Source: Nocardioides panacis (lineage in GTDB: Bacteria; Actinomycetota; Actinomycetes; Propionibacteriales; Nocardioidaceae). Taken from it: a stretch of 64,000 nt of DNA. The notes beneath the pieces are model-generated. The model did no database searches. It saw only the letters and a program-made list of their open reading frames with translations, and was not told the origin of the DNA. Within the stretch, counting starts at the first letter, position 1. Each line of letters begins with the position of its first letter. Below, one piece after another: positions 43,484 through 52,069 of this stretch. Where the stretch lies: positions 3,410,001 through 3,474,000 of the forward strand of contig NZ_CP077062.1 of assembly GCF_019039255.1 (NCBI RefSeq). The letters are read 5' to 3'. The translations under genes and the position numbers were made by a program.

Positions 43484-44776
43484 CTAGGTCCTTCGGTTGA
43501 ACCGGACCGTGCCGTCGGGGAGTCGTCGCAGGTCGTAGCTCTGGGGGTGGTCGGCCATCCGGTGGTGCGCGGGACACAGCGAGATGCCGTTGCTGGCGTC
43601 CGTTGGGCCGCCGTGACTCCACGGCTGCAGGTGGTGGTACTCCACCCAGGCCGGCGGCCGGTCGCAGCTGTCCGCGGCGCAGCCCTGGTAGCGGTGGTTG
43701 ATCGCATGCTTCTGGTAGCGGTCGAACAACCGCCGCTCCCGGCCCACGTCCAACGGCACCGAGTCACCGCCCAGCACCATCGGGATGATCCCGGCCCGGC
43801 ACGCCAGCCGGCGGGCCTCCCCGGCCGAGACCCGGTGCCCGGTGTCAAGGGCCGCCACCCCGAGACCGGAGACCAGGGCGTCGAGGCCGATCGTGACCAC
43901 CACGGTGAACGGGGACCCGTTCACGGCAGGCACCGCGCTGAGGTGGTGTTCCAGCAGCTCCATCAGCCCGAGCCCGAGCAGGGTGGCGTGCGGCAGCTTC
44001 GCCCCGGTCTGCGGGTCGAGCCGGGCCGCCCCGATCCGCCGCGGGCTGGTCAGCGCCTCCAGCGCCTTCCTCAACAGCTGCGCGTGCAGGGTGGGCAGCC
44101 GGAACCGGCCCTGGCTGGTGCCGTCGCCCTGGTCGTGGATCGTCAGCTGCGCGAGCGCCCTTGCCCGGGCCTCCTCACGTTCGAGCCTGGCACCCTCGGC
44201 GGCGTCGGCCGCCTCGGGGCAGACCACCTCGAACAGCCGGTGCCCCAACCTGCGCAGGGTGCGCGCGTCGAACACCTTGGCCTGCTCGAGCAGGTGCGCC
44301 TCGGCGCGGGCCTCGGTGCCGGGAGGGAGGTCGTCGTGCTCCGAGGTCAGCCGCTGCACCGCGGCGGTGAGGATGCCGGCCTTCTCCACGTCGATCACCC
44401 CGGCCGCCAGTGCGGCCCGGGTCCGGCCGAACCGGTCGTCCAGCGCGGTGGCGAGGTGCAGGTCGCGGTGCCGGCTCGCGGTGCTGGTCCCGGTGGCGTG
44501 CGCCAGCCAGGCCGCCGTGTCGACGGCGCCGGAGTCCGCGGCGATGTCGTCGCGGTCGGCCTGCACCAGCACCCGCAGCTCCAGCTCCTTCAGGCGGTTG
44601 CGCTGCCGGCGCAGCTCCACCAAAGCCTCACGCTGCTCGGCCCGGGTCATCGACCAGGTCGGGGTCCCGGCGAGCCGGTCCAACGCAGCCGACAGCGAGG
44701 CGGCGAACCGCAGCACCGCATGTCCGGCGGGCGGCTGCCCGACCGGAGGCGGCGGAGGCGCGGTCACCGAGGTCAT
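43484..44776 (-). CDS. DUF222/13E12-family HNH endonuclease-domain protein
   Basis: The 430-residue protein has a DUF222 helical domain (about 20-330) and a C-terminal HNH domain. The core is YHHLQPWSHGGPTDASNGISLCPAHHRMADH, with the HH and the N/H of the HNH site, preceded by a Cys pair (GCAADSCDRPPAW). The family is the 13E12 repeat family abundant in actinobacteria. A partial LexA-like box (44810-44825) lies 34 bases upstream, fitting the SOS control known for some mycobacterial members. The start is ATG 44776. Confidence 0.9.
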   Translation of the reverse strand: MTSVTAPPPPPVGQPPAGHAVLRFAASLSAALDRLAGTPTWSMTRAEQREALVELRRQRNRLKELELRVLVQADRDDIAADSGAVDTAAWLAHATGTSTASRHRDLHLATALDDRFGRTRAALAAGVIDVEKAGILTAAVQRLTSEHDDLPPGTEARAEAHLLEQAKVFDARTLRRLGHRLFEVVCPEAADAAEGARLEREEARARALAQLTIHDQGDGTSQGRFRLPTLHAQLLRKALEALTSPRRIGAARLDPQTGAKLPHATLLGLGLMELLEHHLSAVPAVNGSPFTVVVTIGLDALVSGLGVAALDTGHRVSAGEARRLACRAGIIPMVLGGDSVPLDVGRERRLFDRYQKHAINHRYQGCAADSCDRPPAWVEYHHLQPWSHGGPTDASNGISLCPAHHRMADHPQSYDLRRLPDGTVRFNRRT

Positions 44777-44921
44777 GCCGCAACGCTACGAGTGCCAAGT
44801 CCCCTGTCCTCGAACGAGTTTTCGCGCCGTGGACAACCCTTGGGGCCCTGCCTGTGTGGACGAAACCTGGCTGCCCAGGAGCGCTGAGGTCCCCTTCATC
44901 CCCGCCCGAGCCGGGCGCCGC
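44777..44921. other. Short intergenic region with a partial LexA-like box
   Basis: TCGAACGAGTTTTCGC at 44810-44825 matches the actinobacterial SOS box TCGAAC-N4-GTTCGA fully on the left half and at 4 of 6 positions on the right half. Nothing else is recognised. Confidence 0.4.
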
Positions 44922-45305
44922 TCAGCGGGCCGCCTCGTCCGGGACGGCGAGCCGCGGCACGCCCTCGAGACGCCGGTGGAAGCGGACGTGCTCGGCCCGG
45001 GCATCCAGGGCCCGCCACAGCACCGCGTGCGCGGCCCAGGGCAGCGGCTCGTCCCCGTCGCGCCAGGAGGGGCCGAAGCCGATCCACACCGGCGTCCAGT
45101 CGGCCGCGAGGTCCCACTCGCCGCGGTGCCGCTCCAGCAGCCGGTGCCGGACCTGGAACGCCTGCCGCGGCCCGTCGTCGCAGATCGGCGCGGTCCGCAC
45201 CGGCCACACCCGCAGGTCGAGCGCCATCAGCTCGAGCTCGAGGTCGCCGAGTACGCGCGGGTGCACCAGCACGGTCGCGACGTTCTCGTGCGGTGGTCTC
45301 CTCAC
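44922..45305 (-). CDS. Hypothetical protein
   Basis: A 127-residue soluble protein I do not recognise. It is acidic with many Trp and His residues (WDLAADWTPVWIGFGPSW). There are no membrane segments or Cys motif. It lies 33 bases after the GNAT gene on the same strand and is probably co-transcribed with it. Its reading frame keeps strong third-position GC, which supports it being a real gene. Confidence 0.6.
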   Translation of the reverse strand: MRRPPHENVATVLVHPRVLGDLELELMALDLRVWPVRTAPICDDGPRQAFQVRHRLLERHRGEWDLAADWTPVWIGFGPSWRDGDEPLPWAAHAVLWRALDARAEHVRFHRRLEGVPRLAVPDEAAR

Positions 45306-45337
45306 CCCGAGACGCTAACCCGAGCCTCCCCCCGGCG

Positions 45338-45874
45338 TCAGCCCGTCGCCGACCACTCGTGGGCGAGCAGGCCGTAGACGTCGGAGTCCCGCCAGCCGTC
45401 CCGGATCAGCAGCACCTCGCGCAGCCGGCCCTCGTGGGTCATCCCGAGCCGCCGCAGCACCCGGCCGGAGGCAAGGTTGCGCGGGTCGCAGGTGGCGAAC
45501 ACCCGGTGCAGCCGGAGGTCGGTGAAGCACAGCTCCAGGAGCAGCCGCGCCGCCGCGGTCGCCAGCCCCCGTCCCCAGTGCTCGGGGTGCAGCCCGTAGC
45601 CGATCTCGCCCTGCCCGTCCCCGCGCAGGTTCAGCTCGCAGCTGCCGACGACCTCGCCGTCGCAGGTGACCACGTAGACGAACCGGTTGCGGGGCCGCTC
45701 GTCGGCGGCGGCGACGGCCTGCTCGACGAAGGCGCGGGTCTGCTCCTCGGTGTTGGGTCCCCAGCCCTGGTAGCGGCAGACCTCCTCGCGGCTCGCCCAC
45801 CCGTGCACCGCGCGCCAGTCGCGCTCCTCGACCGGTCGCAGCTCGACGTACGGCGACCCGGCTCGTGTGCTCAC
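45338..45874 (-). CDS. GNAT-family N-acetyltransferase (RimJ/RimL type)
   Basis: 178 residues from GTG 45874. It has an acetyl-CoA-binding segment GEIGYGLHPEHWGRGLATAAARLLLELCF and, in the next strand, RVFATCDPRNLASGRVLRRLGMTHEGRLRE, the pattern of the Acetyltransf_3 group. The target is unknown. A longer in-frame start at 45901 is possible but has no ribosome site. Confidence 0.87.
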   Translation of the reverse strand: MSTRAGSPYVELRPVEERDWRAVHGWASREEVCRYQGWGPNTEEQTRAFVEQAVAAADERPRNRFVYVVTCDGEVVGSCELNLRGDGQGEIGYGLHPEHWGRGLATAAARLLLELCFTDLRLHRVFATCDPRNLASGRVLRRLGMTHEGRLREVLLIRDGWRDSDVYGLLAHEWSATG

Positions 45875-45942
45875 GGCGCCGACTCTGCCAGGTGGCACCA
45901 CCCCGGTTGCCGGCGCACGACGGGCATTGGGATGCTGCGGGC

Positions 45943-46452
45943 ATGCCCACCCCGCCGCCGGCGTCCGCCGAGGACGTCATCGACCAGCCGCTCGACCTCC
46001 AGCTCGAGGTGTTCCTCGACGAGCACCGGGCGATGCTCGCGGAGTGCCTGGACGGGCTGACCGAGGAGCAGGCGCGGGCGTCCCTGGTGCCGTCGCGGAC
46101 CACGCTGCTCGGCCTGGTCAAGCACGCGACGTTCGTCGAGCAGGTCTGGTTCGACGAGGCGGTCACCTGCCGCTCGCGCGCCGAGATCGGCATCCCCGCG
46201 ACCCCCGACGAGTCGTTCGCGCTGACCGACGGCGACACGGTCGCCGGCGTGCAGCAGGCGCACCGTGAGGCCTGCGAGTCCTCGCGGCGTGCGGTGGCGG
46301 GCCTCGGCCCGGACGACCTGGTGCACGGCAACCGGCGCGGCCCGCTGCCGCTGCGCTGGGTCTACCTGCACGTGCTGCGCGAGCTCGCCCAGCACTGCGG
46401 GCACGCGGACATCCTGCGCGAGCAGGTCCTGGCCGCTGCCGCCGTCTCCTAG
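45943..46452 (+). CDS. DinB/DUF664-family protein
   Basis: 169 residues from ATG 45943. Metal-site His residues are visible in TLLGLVKHATFVEQVWFDEA and LRELAQHCGHADILREQ, the DinB four-helix pattern. It is the second DinB protein of the window, not closely similar to the one at 29281. Function unassigned. Confidence 0.82.
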   Translation: MPTPPPASAEDVIDQPLDLQLEVFLDEHRAMLAECLDGLTEEQARASLVPSRTTLLGLVKHATFVEQVWFDEAVTCRSRAEIGIPATPDESFALTDGDTVAGVQQAHREACESSRRAVAGLGPDDLVHGNRRGPLPLRWVYLHVLRELAQHCGHADILREQVLAAAAVS

Positions 46453-46468
46453 CCCCGGCCGGCGGGCC

Positions 46469-46756
46469 TCAGACGTCCACGGTCAGCCGGACGGTCACGA
46501 CGTCGCCGACGTCGAGCTCCTCGGCCCGGCGCACCGCGGTCTTGAGCGGGACGACGTACCCGCCCTCCTTGGGCCACAGCGAGGTGGTCCAGCTGGTCTC
46601 CCCGATCCGCACGGTCACCGGGATCATCCCCCAGCCGTAGCTCACGAACGAGGACGTCGCCTCGAGCTCGTCGCACTCGTCGGCGGGCACGCTGACGAAG
46701 TGCCACGGCGCCGGTCCCTTCCAGAACCAGATCTCCCCACTGAACTCCAGGTGCAC
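46469..46756 (-). CDS. DUF1905-domain protein
   Basis: The 95-residue protein has LEFSGEIWFWKGPAPWHFVSVP, SYGWGMIPVTVRIGETSWTTSLWPKEGGYVVPLKTAVRRAE and a VGDVVTVRLTVDV end, the whole length of a DUF1905 beta domain. There is no YdeI-like partner domain. It converges with the DinB gene. Function unknown. Confidence 0.85.
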   Translation of the reverse strand: MHLEFSGEIWFWKGPAPWHFVSVPADECDELEATSSFVSYGWGMIPVTVRIGETSWTTSLWPKEGGYVVPLKTAVRRAEELDVGDVVTVRLTVDV

Positions 46757-46791
46757 AGCGGCAGCCTACGAGCGCGCGCCCCCGGGCGGAC

Positions 46792-47730
46792 CTAGCCGAC
46801 CAGGTCGGCGGACACGTCCCACAGCCGCGCGGCGGCCTCCGGGTCCAGCGCCCACTCCCGGACCCCGGCCGAGACGTGCGCATCGTTCGCGACCGTCGGG
46901 GCCTCGTTGCAGTCCTCGAGGTAGTGGCCCCCCGTGGCGAGCTCGGGAGCGACCGCCGCGACCAGCGACGTGGCCGCGCCCTGGCGGGTGTCCTTGAAGG
47001 TCACCCGGCCCTCGTCCTGCATCCGCTGCCAGCCGTCCTTGACCTCCTGGGACACGTAGCGCTGGAGGTTCGTCATGATCCCGCCGGGCATCAGCGCGTT
47101 GGCGACGATCCCGTCGTCGGCCCAGCGCCGGGTCGCCTCGACGGCGAGCAGCACGTTGGCGGTCTTCGACTGGCCGTACCCCTGCCAGGGGTCGTAGGCC
47201 CGGCGCTCGAAGAACAGGTCGTCGAAGTGCACCGGTGAGGCCAGGTGGCCGCTCGAGCTGACCGAGACGATGCGGGCGCCGCCGGCCGCGGCGAGGGCGC
47301 CGTGCAGCCCGGTGGTCAGCGCGAAGTGGCCGAGGTGGTTGGTGGCGAGCTGGCGCTCCCACCCCCGGTCGGTGAGCTCCAGGGTGGGGACCGCCATCAC
47401 GCCGGCGTTGTTGACCAGCAGGTGCAGCGGCCCGGTCCAGGCGTCGGTGAAGGCCCGCACGCTCGGCAGGTCGACGAGGTCGACGTACGCCACGTGCACG
47501 TCGGGGTTGCCGGTGGTCGCGGTGATGTCGGCGGCGACCCGGTCCCCGGCGGCGGTGTCGCGGACCGCGAGGGTGACGGCCGCGCCGGCCCGGGCGAGCG
47601 AGCGGGCGGTCTCCACGCCGATGCCGGAGGCGCCGCCGGTGACGACCGCGCGGGTGCCGGACAGGTCGACGCCCTCGACGACCTCGTCCGCGGTGGTGGT
47701 GGCGTCGAACCGGGTGGTGATCAGAGTCAT
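46792..47730 (-). CDS. Short-chain dehydrogenase/reductase
   Basis: The 312-residue enzyme has the NAD(P) motif VVTGGASGIGVETARSL (about 30), NNAGVM, Ser in IVSVSSSGH and the catalytic YGQSK. The length and HLASPVHFDDLFFERRAYDPWQGYGQSKTANVL resemble retinol-dehydrogenase-like/WW-domain oxidoreductase-type SDRs. The substrate is unknown. It starts back to back with the ammonia-lyase-like gene. Confidence 0.9.
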   Translation of the reverse strand: MTLITTRFDATTTADEVVEGVDLSGTRAVVTGGASGIGVETARSLARAGAAVTLAVRDTAAGDRVAADITATTGNPDVHVAYVDLVDLPSVRAFTDAWTGPLHLLVNNAGVMAVPTLELTDRGWERQLATNHLGHFALTTGLHGALAAAGGARIVSVSSSGHLASPVHFDDLFFERRAYDPWQGYGQSKTANVLLAVEATRRWADDGIVANALMPGGIMTNLQRYVSQEVKDGWQRMQDEGRVTFKDTRQGAATSLVAAVAPELATGGHYLEDCNEAPTVANDAHVSAGVREWALDPEAAARLWDVSADLVG

Positions 47731-47808
47731 GGACCCATCCTGTCCCGGCGGTGGTGAGGGTCCATGCTGGAGCCTGACACCCACCCCCCCGTCGAAGGAG
47801 AGCCGCTC

Positions 47809-49257
47809 GTGCCGTCCGCCGCGCTGTCGCTGGACCACCTGATCACGTGGGCCATGAAGGGTGGGCCGGCCCCGGTCGGGCTCACCGACGCCTCGGTCGA
47901 GCGGATCATGCTGGCCAGCGAGCACCTCCGGCTGGCCGGCCGCTCGGGCGCGGTCTACGGGCTGACCACGGGCGTCGGCGCGCTGCGCACGGTGCCGACC
48001 GACATCACCCCGAGCGACGGTACGTCGCACGCGCTCCGGCTCTGGCGCAGCCACGCGACCGGCTTCGGGCAGACCTACGACGACGCGACCGCGCGGGCCG
48101 CGATGGCGATCCGGCTGCACCAGATCACCTCGGGCCGCTCGGGGGTGAGCGCCGGGCTCGCGTCGTCCCTGGGGGCGGCCGTGGCCGAGGGCGCCGTCCC
48201 GGACCTGCACCGGTTCGGCTCGATCGGCACCGGCGACCTGGTGCCGCTCGCCGAGCTGGGGCTCACGCTCGTCGGGGAGCGTGCCTGGCGGTCCGGGGGC
48301 GCGCCGCTCGCGCCGGTCGACGACGGCGACGCGCTGCCGTTCATGTCCAGCAACGCGCTCACCCTCGCCACCGCGGCGCTGGTGCACCGCCGCCTGGCCC
48401 GGCTGTCCGACGCGGCCGAGAAGGTGACCGCGCTGTCCGCGGTGGCGCTGCAGGCCTCGGTGCAGGCCTACGACCCGCGGGTGCACGCCGGCCGCCCGGA
48501 CGCCTCCCAGCAGGGCGTCGCCCGCCGGCTCATGGCGCTGCTGTCGCCGGCGGACTGGGTGCCGGCCCGGGTGCAGGACCCGTTCGCGCTGCGGACCGTC
48601 CCCCAGGTGCACGCGCCGTTCGTCGACGCGCTGGTCACCACCGAGCACGCGGTGCTCGTCGAGGTCGACGACTCCACCGAGAACCCGCTGGTGGTCGCGG
48701 ACGGCACGCCCCTGCACCACGGCGGCTTCGTGACCGCCCGGCTGTCGGCCACCCTGGACGCGCTGCGCCAGGCGACGTACCCGGTGATCTCGCTGTCCGC
48801 GGCGCGGCTCTCGGCCCTGATCAACCCGTCGCTGTCCGGCCTGCCGGCGTTCCTCGCGTCGGGGCCGGCCGGCAGCTCCGGGGTGATGATCCTGGAGTAC
48901 CTCGCCCAGGACGCCCTGGCCCGGGCCCGGATCCTGACCACCCCCGTCTCCACCGGGCACGCCTCGGTCTCCCTCGGCCTGGAGGAGCACGCGAGCTTCT
49001 CCACGCAGGCCGTCTGGGCCAGCGAGCAGATGGTCGAGCTCGCCCCGGTGGTGCTGGGCTGCGAGCTGATCGCGGCCGTGCGCGCGCTGCGGATGGACCC
49101 CGACCGGCTGCCCGACAGCCCGGTCCGGGCGGCCTACGACGTGGCGGCCGCGGTGCTCAGCGACGACCGGTCGGACCGTCCGTTCACCGAGGACCTGGCG
49201 GCCGCCGTACGCCTGGTGGAGAGCGGGTTCGACACCCCCCGGCACCCGGTCAGCTGA
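47809..49257 (+). CDS. Histidine/aromatic amino-acid ammonia-lyase homologue without the MIO triad
   Basis: 482 residues from GTG 47809 (AAGGAG eight bases upstream); an in-frame ATG at 47764 would add 15. The HAL/PAL fold is clear: YGLTTGVGAL, SSNALTLATAALVHRRL, RVQDPFALRTVPQVHAPF and EVDDSTENPLVV. The segment that should read GSVGASGDLAPL reads GSIGTGDLVPL at about residues 137-147. The Ala-Ser-Gly that cyclises to the catalytic MIO group is lost, with one residue deleted in frame. The usual lyase reaction is therefore unlikely. It overlaps the convergent oxidoreductase gene by 8 bases. Confidence 0.85.
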   Translation: MPSAALSLDHLITWAMKGGPAPVGLTDASVERIMLASEHLRLAGRSGAVYGLTTGVGALRTVPTDITPSDGTSHALRLWRSHATGFGQTYDDATARAAMAIRLHQITSGRSGVSAGLASSLGAAVAEGAVPDLHRFGSIGTGDLVPLAELGLTLVGERAWRSGGAPLAPVDDGDALPFMSSNALTLATAALVHRRLARLSDAAEKVTALSAVALQASVQAYDPRVHAGRPDASQQGVARRLMALLSPADWVPARVQDPFALRTVPQVHAPFVDALVTTEHAVLVEVDDSTENPLVVADGTPLHHGGFVTARLSATLDALRQATYPVISLSAARLSALINPSLSGLPAFLASGPAGSSGVMILEYLAQDALARARILTTPVSTGHASVSLGLEEHASFSTQAVWASEQMVELAPVVLGCELIAAVRALRMDPDRLPDSPVRAAYDVAAAVLSDDRSDRPFTEDLAAAVRLVESGFDTPRHPVS

Positions 49258-50188
49258 AGTCGAGCACCAGCCGACCGCGCACGCCGCCGGCCTCCAGGGT
49301 CCGGTGCGCCTGCTCGGCCTGCTCGGCGGGCAGCACCTGCGCGACCCGCAGCGTGTAGACCCCGTCGGCGAGCTGCTGCTCGAGGCCCTTGAGCAGGTCG
49401 TCGCGGGTCGCCGAGTCGTAGACCAGCGTGGGCTTGACGGTGATGCCGCGCTCGGCCGGTCCGGCCCAGCCGCGGATGGTGCCGATCACCCCGCCGTCCT
49501 TCACGGCGGGCACCGCGAGCTCGGTCAGCACCGCGCCGTCCACCAGCCCGTCGACGCCGTCGGGCAGCAGCGCCCGGATCCGGTCGGCGACGTCGTCACC
49601 GCGGCGCACCACGTCGTCGGCGCCGAGGCTGCGGACCAGGTCCTCGTCCTTCTCGGCGGCGTCCGCGACGACCCGCAGGCCGTCGGCCTTGGCCATCTGC
49701 ACGACGTACCCGCCGAACGCGCCGGCGGCACCGGTGACGGCCAGCGTCTGTCCCGCGCTGAGCCCGAGGTCGTCGAGCACCAGCCGCGCGGTCAGCGCGT
49801 TCATCACGAAGGTCGACCCGGCGTTGAAGTCCACGTCGTCGGGCAGCCGCAGCACCGACCTCTCCGGTACGACGACCTCGTCGGCGTACGCGCCGCCGGC
49901 CGGTCGGTAGGGCACCACGACGGCAGCGACCCGGTCGCCGACGCTCCAGCGGGACCCGGCACCGACCTCGTCGACCACGCCGGCGGCGTCCGCGCCGGGG
50001 ATGAACGGTCCCGGCTGGTCGCTGTGCCGGTCGGCGTAGCGGCCGGCCCGCAGCCCGCTGTCGGTGGGGTTCACGGTCGCCGCGTGCACCCGGATCCGCA
50101 CCTCGCCGGGGCCGGCGTGCGGCTCCGGGACGTCCAGGACCTGCAGGTTCTCGGGACCGCCGAACTCTGTCACTCCGATAGCTCTCAT
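49250..50188 (-). CDS. NADPH:quinone reductase/zinc-independent alcohol dehydrogenase
   Basis: 312 residues from ATG 50188 (GTG 50197 possible). It has a GroES-like N-terminal domain (PGEVRIRVHAATVNPTDSGLRAGRY) and a Rossmann domain with LAVTGAAGAFGGYVVQMAKADGLRVVADA. The zinc-ligand Cys/His of classical ADHs are absent, as in QOR enzymes. It probably reduces quinones or enones. Monocistronic. Confidence 0.9.
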   Translation of the reverse strand: MRAIGVTEFGGPENLQVLDVPEPHAGPGEVRIRVHAATVNPTDSGLRAGRYADRHSDQPGPFIPGADAAGVVDEVGAGSRWSVGDRVAAVVVPYRPAGGAYADEVVVPERSVLRLPDDVDFNAGSTFVMNALTARLVLDDLGLSAGQTLAVTGAAGAFGGYVVQMAKADGLRVVADAAEKDEDLVRSLGADDVVRRGDDVADRIRALLPDGVDGLVDGAVLTELAVPAVKDGGVIGTIRGWAGPAERGITVKPTLVYDSATRDDLLKGLEQQLADGVYTLRVAQVLPAEQAEQAHRTLEAGGVRGRLVLDFS

Positions 50189-50283
50189 GTCAGGCACAAC
50201 GCACCGGCCCCGTCAGACCTTCCGGATCGGCGCGGGATCTCCGCAGAAAGGCCGGGCTTGGGGCGGTCCCGGACACTGGAGGC

Positions 50284-50962
50284 ATGACGAACCGCGCCCG
50301 GCTGATCGACACGACGGCGCCGGCCCACCCCCTCCGGGGTGGTGCTGGTGCTGCACGGCGGTGCCGCGCGGGCCGAGGCCACGGTGGTCAGCCCCACCCA
50401 GCTCTCCGTGCTGCGGATGGTCCCGGTCGCGCGCCGGATCGCCCGGGCCGGGCGGGGCCGGCTGGCGGTGCACCGGCTGCTGAACTCCTCGCGCGGCTGG
50501 GACGCGGCGCACACCCCCGTCGACGACGTGGCGTGGGCGCTCGACCAGGTCCGCGAGCGCTACGGGAGCGACGTGCCGGTCGGGCTGGTGGGCCACTCGC
50601 TCGGCGGGCGCGCGGCGATCCTGTCCGGCGACCAGCCCGGCGTGCGCAGCGTCGTGGCGCTGGCCCCTTGGGTCTACGCCGACGACGGCCAGCGGGACCT
50701 GAGCGGCCGCCAGGTGCTCGTCGTGCACGGCGACGAGGACCGGATCGCCAGCCCGCAGCGCTCGGCCGCGGTCGCCGAGGACCTGCGGCGCACGACCGCG
50801 GTGGGCTACATCCGGGTGGCGGGCGGCAAGCACGCGATGCTCGGGCACCACCGGGTCTTCGACGGGGCGGCCGCCGACTTCGTGACCGCGACCCTACTCG
50901 GCGACGAGGTGCCCGCCCCGGTGCGCGACGTGCTCGGCGGCCAGCAGCTCGTCGAGGTCTGA
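50284..50962 (+). CDS. Alpha/beta hydrolase (dienelactone hydrolase-like), interrupted by a +1 frameshift
   Basis: About 225 residues once repaired. The start MTNRARLIDTTAPAHP lies in one frame. After the C5 run at 50328-50332 the rest (GVVLVLHGGAARAEATVVSP) continues in another. Removing one C joins them. The nucleophile elbow is GLVGHSLGGRA, the acid is in VVHGDEDRIASP and the His is in GGKHAMLGHH. It is a small, lid-less hydrolase of unknown substrate. It ends at a strong hairpin. The break is probably a consensus error. Confidence 0.82.
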
Positions 50963-50988
50963 GCCGGTTCCTGCCCGGACGCGACGAG

Positions 50989-51015
50989 ACCCCGGTGTGC
51001 CAGGCACACCGGGGT
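50989..51015. terminator. Bidirectional terminator hairpin
   Basis: A perfect 12-bp stem ACCCCGGTGTGC (50989-51000) and GCACACCGGGGT (51004-51015) with a CAG loop, between the convergent hydrolase and small membrane protein genes. Confidence 0.8.
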
Positions 51016-51037
51016 CCGAACAGCCGTCTTCAGTCGG

Positions 51038-51181
51038 TCAGAAGACCCTGCGACGGTTGCCGCCGATCGGGACGAAGTTCAGGATCAGGCCGACGACCAG
51101 CAGGATGATGCCGATCGTGGTGAGGATCGGGATGGAGGCAACCAAGCCGATGATGAGCAGGATCAGTCCGAGGACGACCAT
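51038..51181 (-). CDS. Small membrane protein, DUF6131-like
   Basis: A 47-residue protein, two hydrophobic helices: MVVLGLILLIIGLVASIPIL and TTIGIILLVVGLILNFVPIG, then a basic GGNRRRVF end. The ribosome site GAAGGAG stands seven bases before the ATG. This layout is common in actinobacterial DUF6131 proteins of unknown function. It converges on a terminator, so it is a separate transcription unit. Confidence 0.8.
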   Translation of the reverse strand: MVVLGLILLIIGLVASIPILTTIGIILLVVGLILNFVPIGGNRRRVF

Positions 51182-51262
51182 GAGGGCTCCTTCTGTTGGG
51201 TGGACAAACATCCTGGAGTACCCCCCTGGGCAAGGAGGATGCGCCCTTCTCTCATCTTTTTC

Positions 51263-51895
51263 TCAGGTCGGTCGGCTGTAGCAGTGCACCCGCAGCCGGG
51301 CGGGCTCCTCGCGCCACGGGTCCATGGACAGCAACCGCCAGCCCTGGCCGTCGAGCAGGGCGATCTTCTCCTTCCGCGCGGTGACCACCTCGAGCACCGG
51401 CAGCATGCCGCGCAGGCTGCTCTCCTCGGCCGCGACGTCCAGCAGCGCCGTACCGATGCCCTGGCCGCGCAGGCTCGGCCGCACGAAGAACTTCGCGACG
51501 CTGGCCAGGTCGTCCGGGTCGCGCCCGGTCATCTCGCTCCAGTGCGCCCGGCTCACGGTGTCCAGCCCCACCGGCGAGATCGCGACGTGCCCGAGGATCT
51601 CCCCGACCCGCTCGACCACCCAGGCGTCGAGCACCTCCCGGTCGAGCCACCCACGCGGACTCTCCGGCCAGCGGACCGGGTACTGGCTCTCGTAGTGCAC
51701 CACCCGCAGCAGCCGGGCACAGGCCGCCAGATCCCGTCCGGTGCGGCGCCGGAGCCCGCGCATGGCGCCGGGCAGCGGGTCCTCGGGCTGCCCGCGGCGA
51801 CCGGTCAGCCAGCGCTTCGCCGGTCCGGAGGGCTGGCGCGGGACGGGGCTGGACGGCGACCGTCCGGACAGCCGGCCGAGGTCGAGACGTCTCAC
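51263..51895 (-). CDS. GNAT-family N-acetyltransferase
   Basis: 210 residues from the longest start; an internal start at about 51763 (MRGLRRRTGRDLAAC) would remove a basic, disordered lead. The acetyl-CoA motif is FFVRPSLRGQGIGTALLDVAAEES, followed by LPVLEVVTARKEKIALLDGQGWRLL. Target unknown. Monocistronic, with 174 bases of unassigned sequence upstream (51896-52069) in which I see nothing. Confidence 0.82.
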   Translation of the reverse strand: MRRLDLGRLSGRSPSSPVPRQPSGPAKRWLTGRRGQPEDPLPGAMRGLRRRTGRDLAACARLLRVVHYESQYPVRWPESPRGWLDREVLDAWVVERVGEILGHVAISPVGLDTVSRAHWSEMTGRDPDDLASVAKFFVRPSLRGQGIGTALLDVAAEESSLRGMLPVLEVVTARKEKIALLDGQGWRLLSMDPWREEPARLRVHCYSRPT

Positions 51896-52069
51896 GGGCG
51901 CGCCCTCCCGTCCTCAGGACCCGCTGACCCTCAGCGTGGGACGCGGCCGACGGGAGGTCAATGCCCCGAACGACCCAGCCACGTGCCGACCGGCAGGTGG
52001 CTTCCGTCCGGCAGGCCCGCGGGCGCTCGATGCGGGCCTCCGGTCCCCGGTACGTCGCCGGGCGGCGGC

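Noticed and set aside
38455-43848. Very long minus-strand open frame (about 1800 residues) over the protease region
   Set aside because: Low-complexity composition, no domain, fully antisense to the M36 protease and neighbours; a shadow frame.
43484-44776. Mobile element or intein-type homing endonuclease
   Set aside because: DUF222-HNH proteins are common single genes in actinobacteria; no flanking repeats or target duplication seen.
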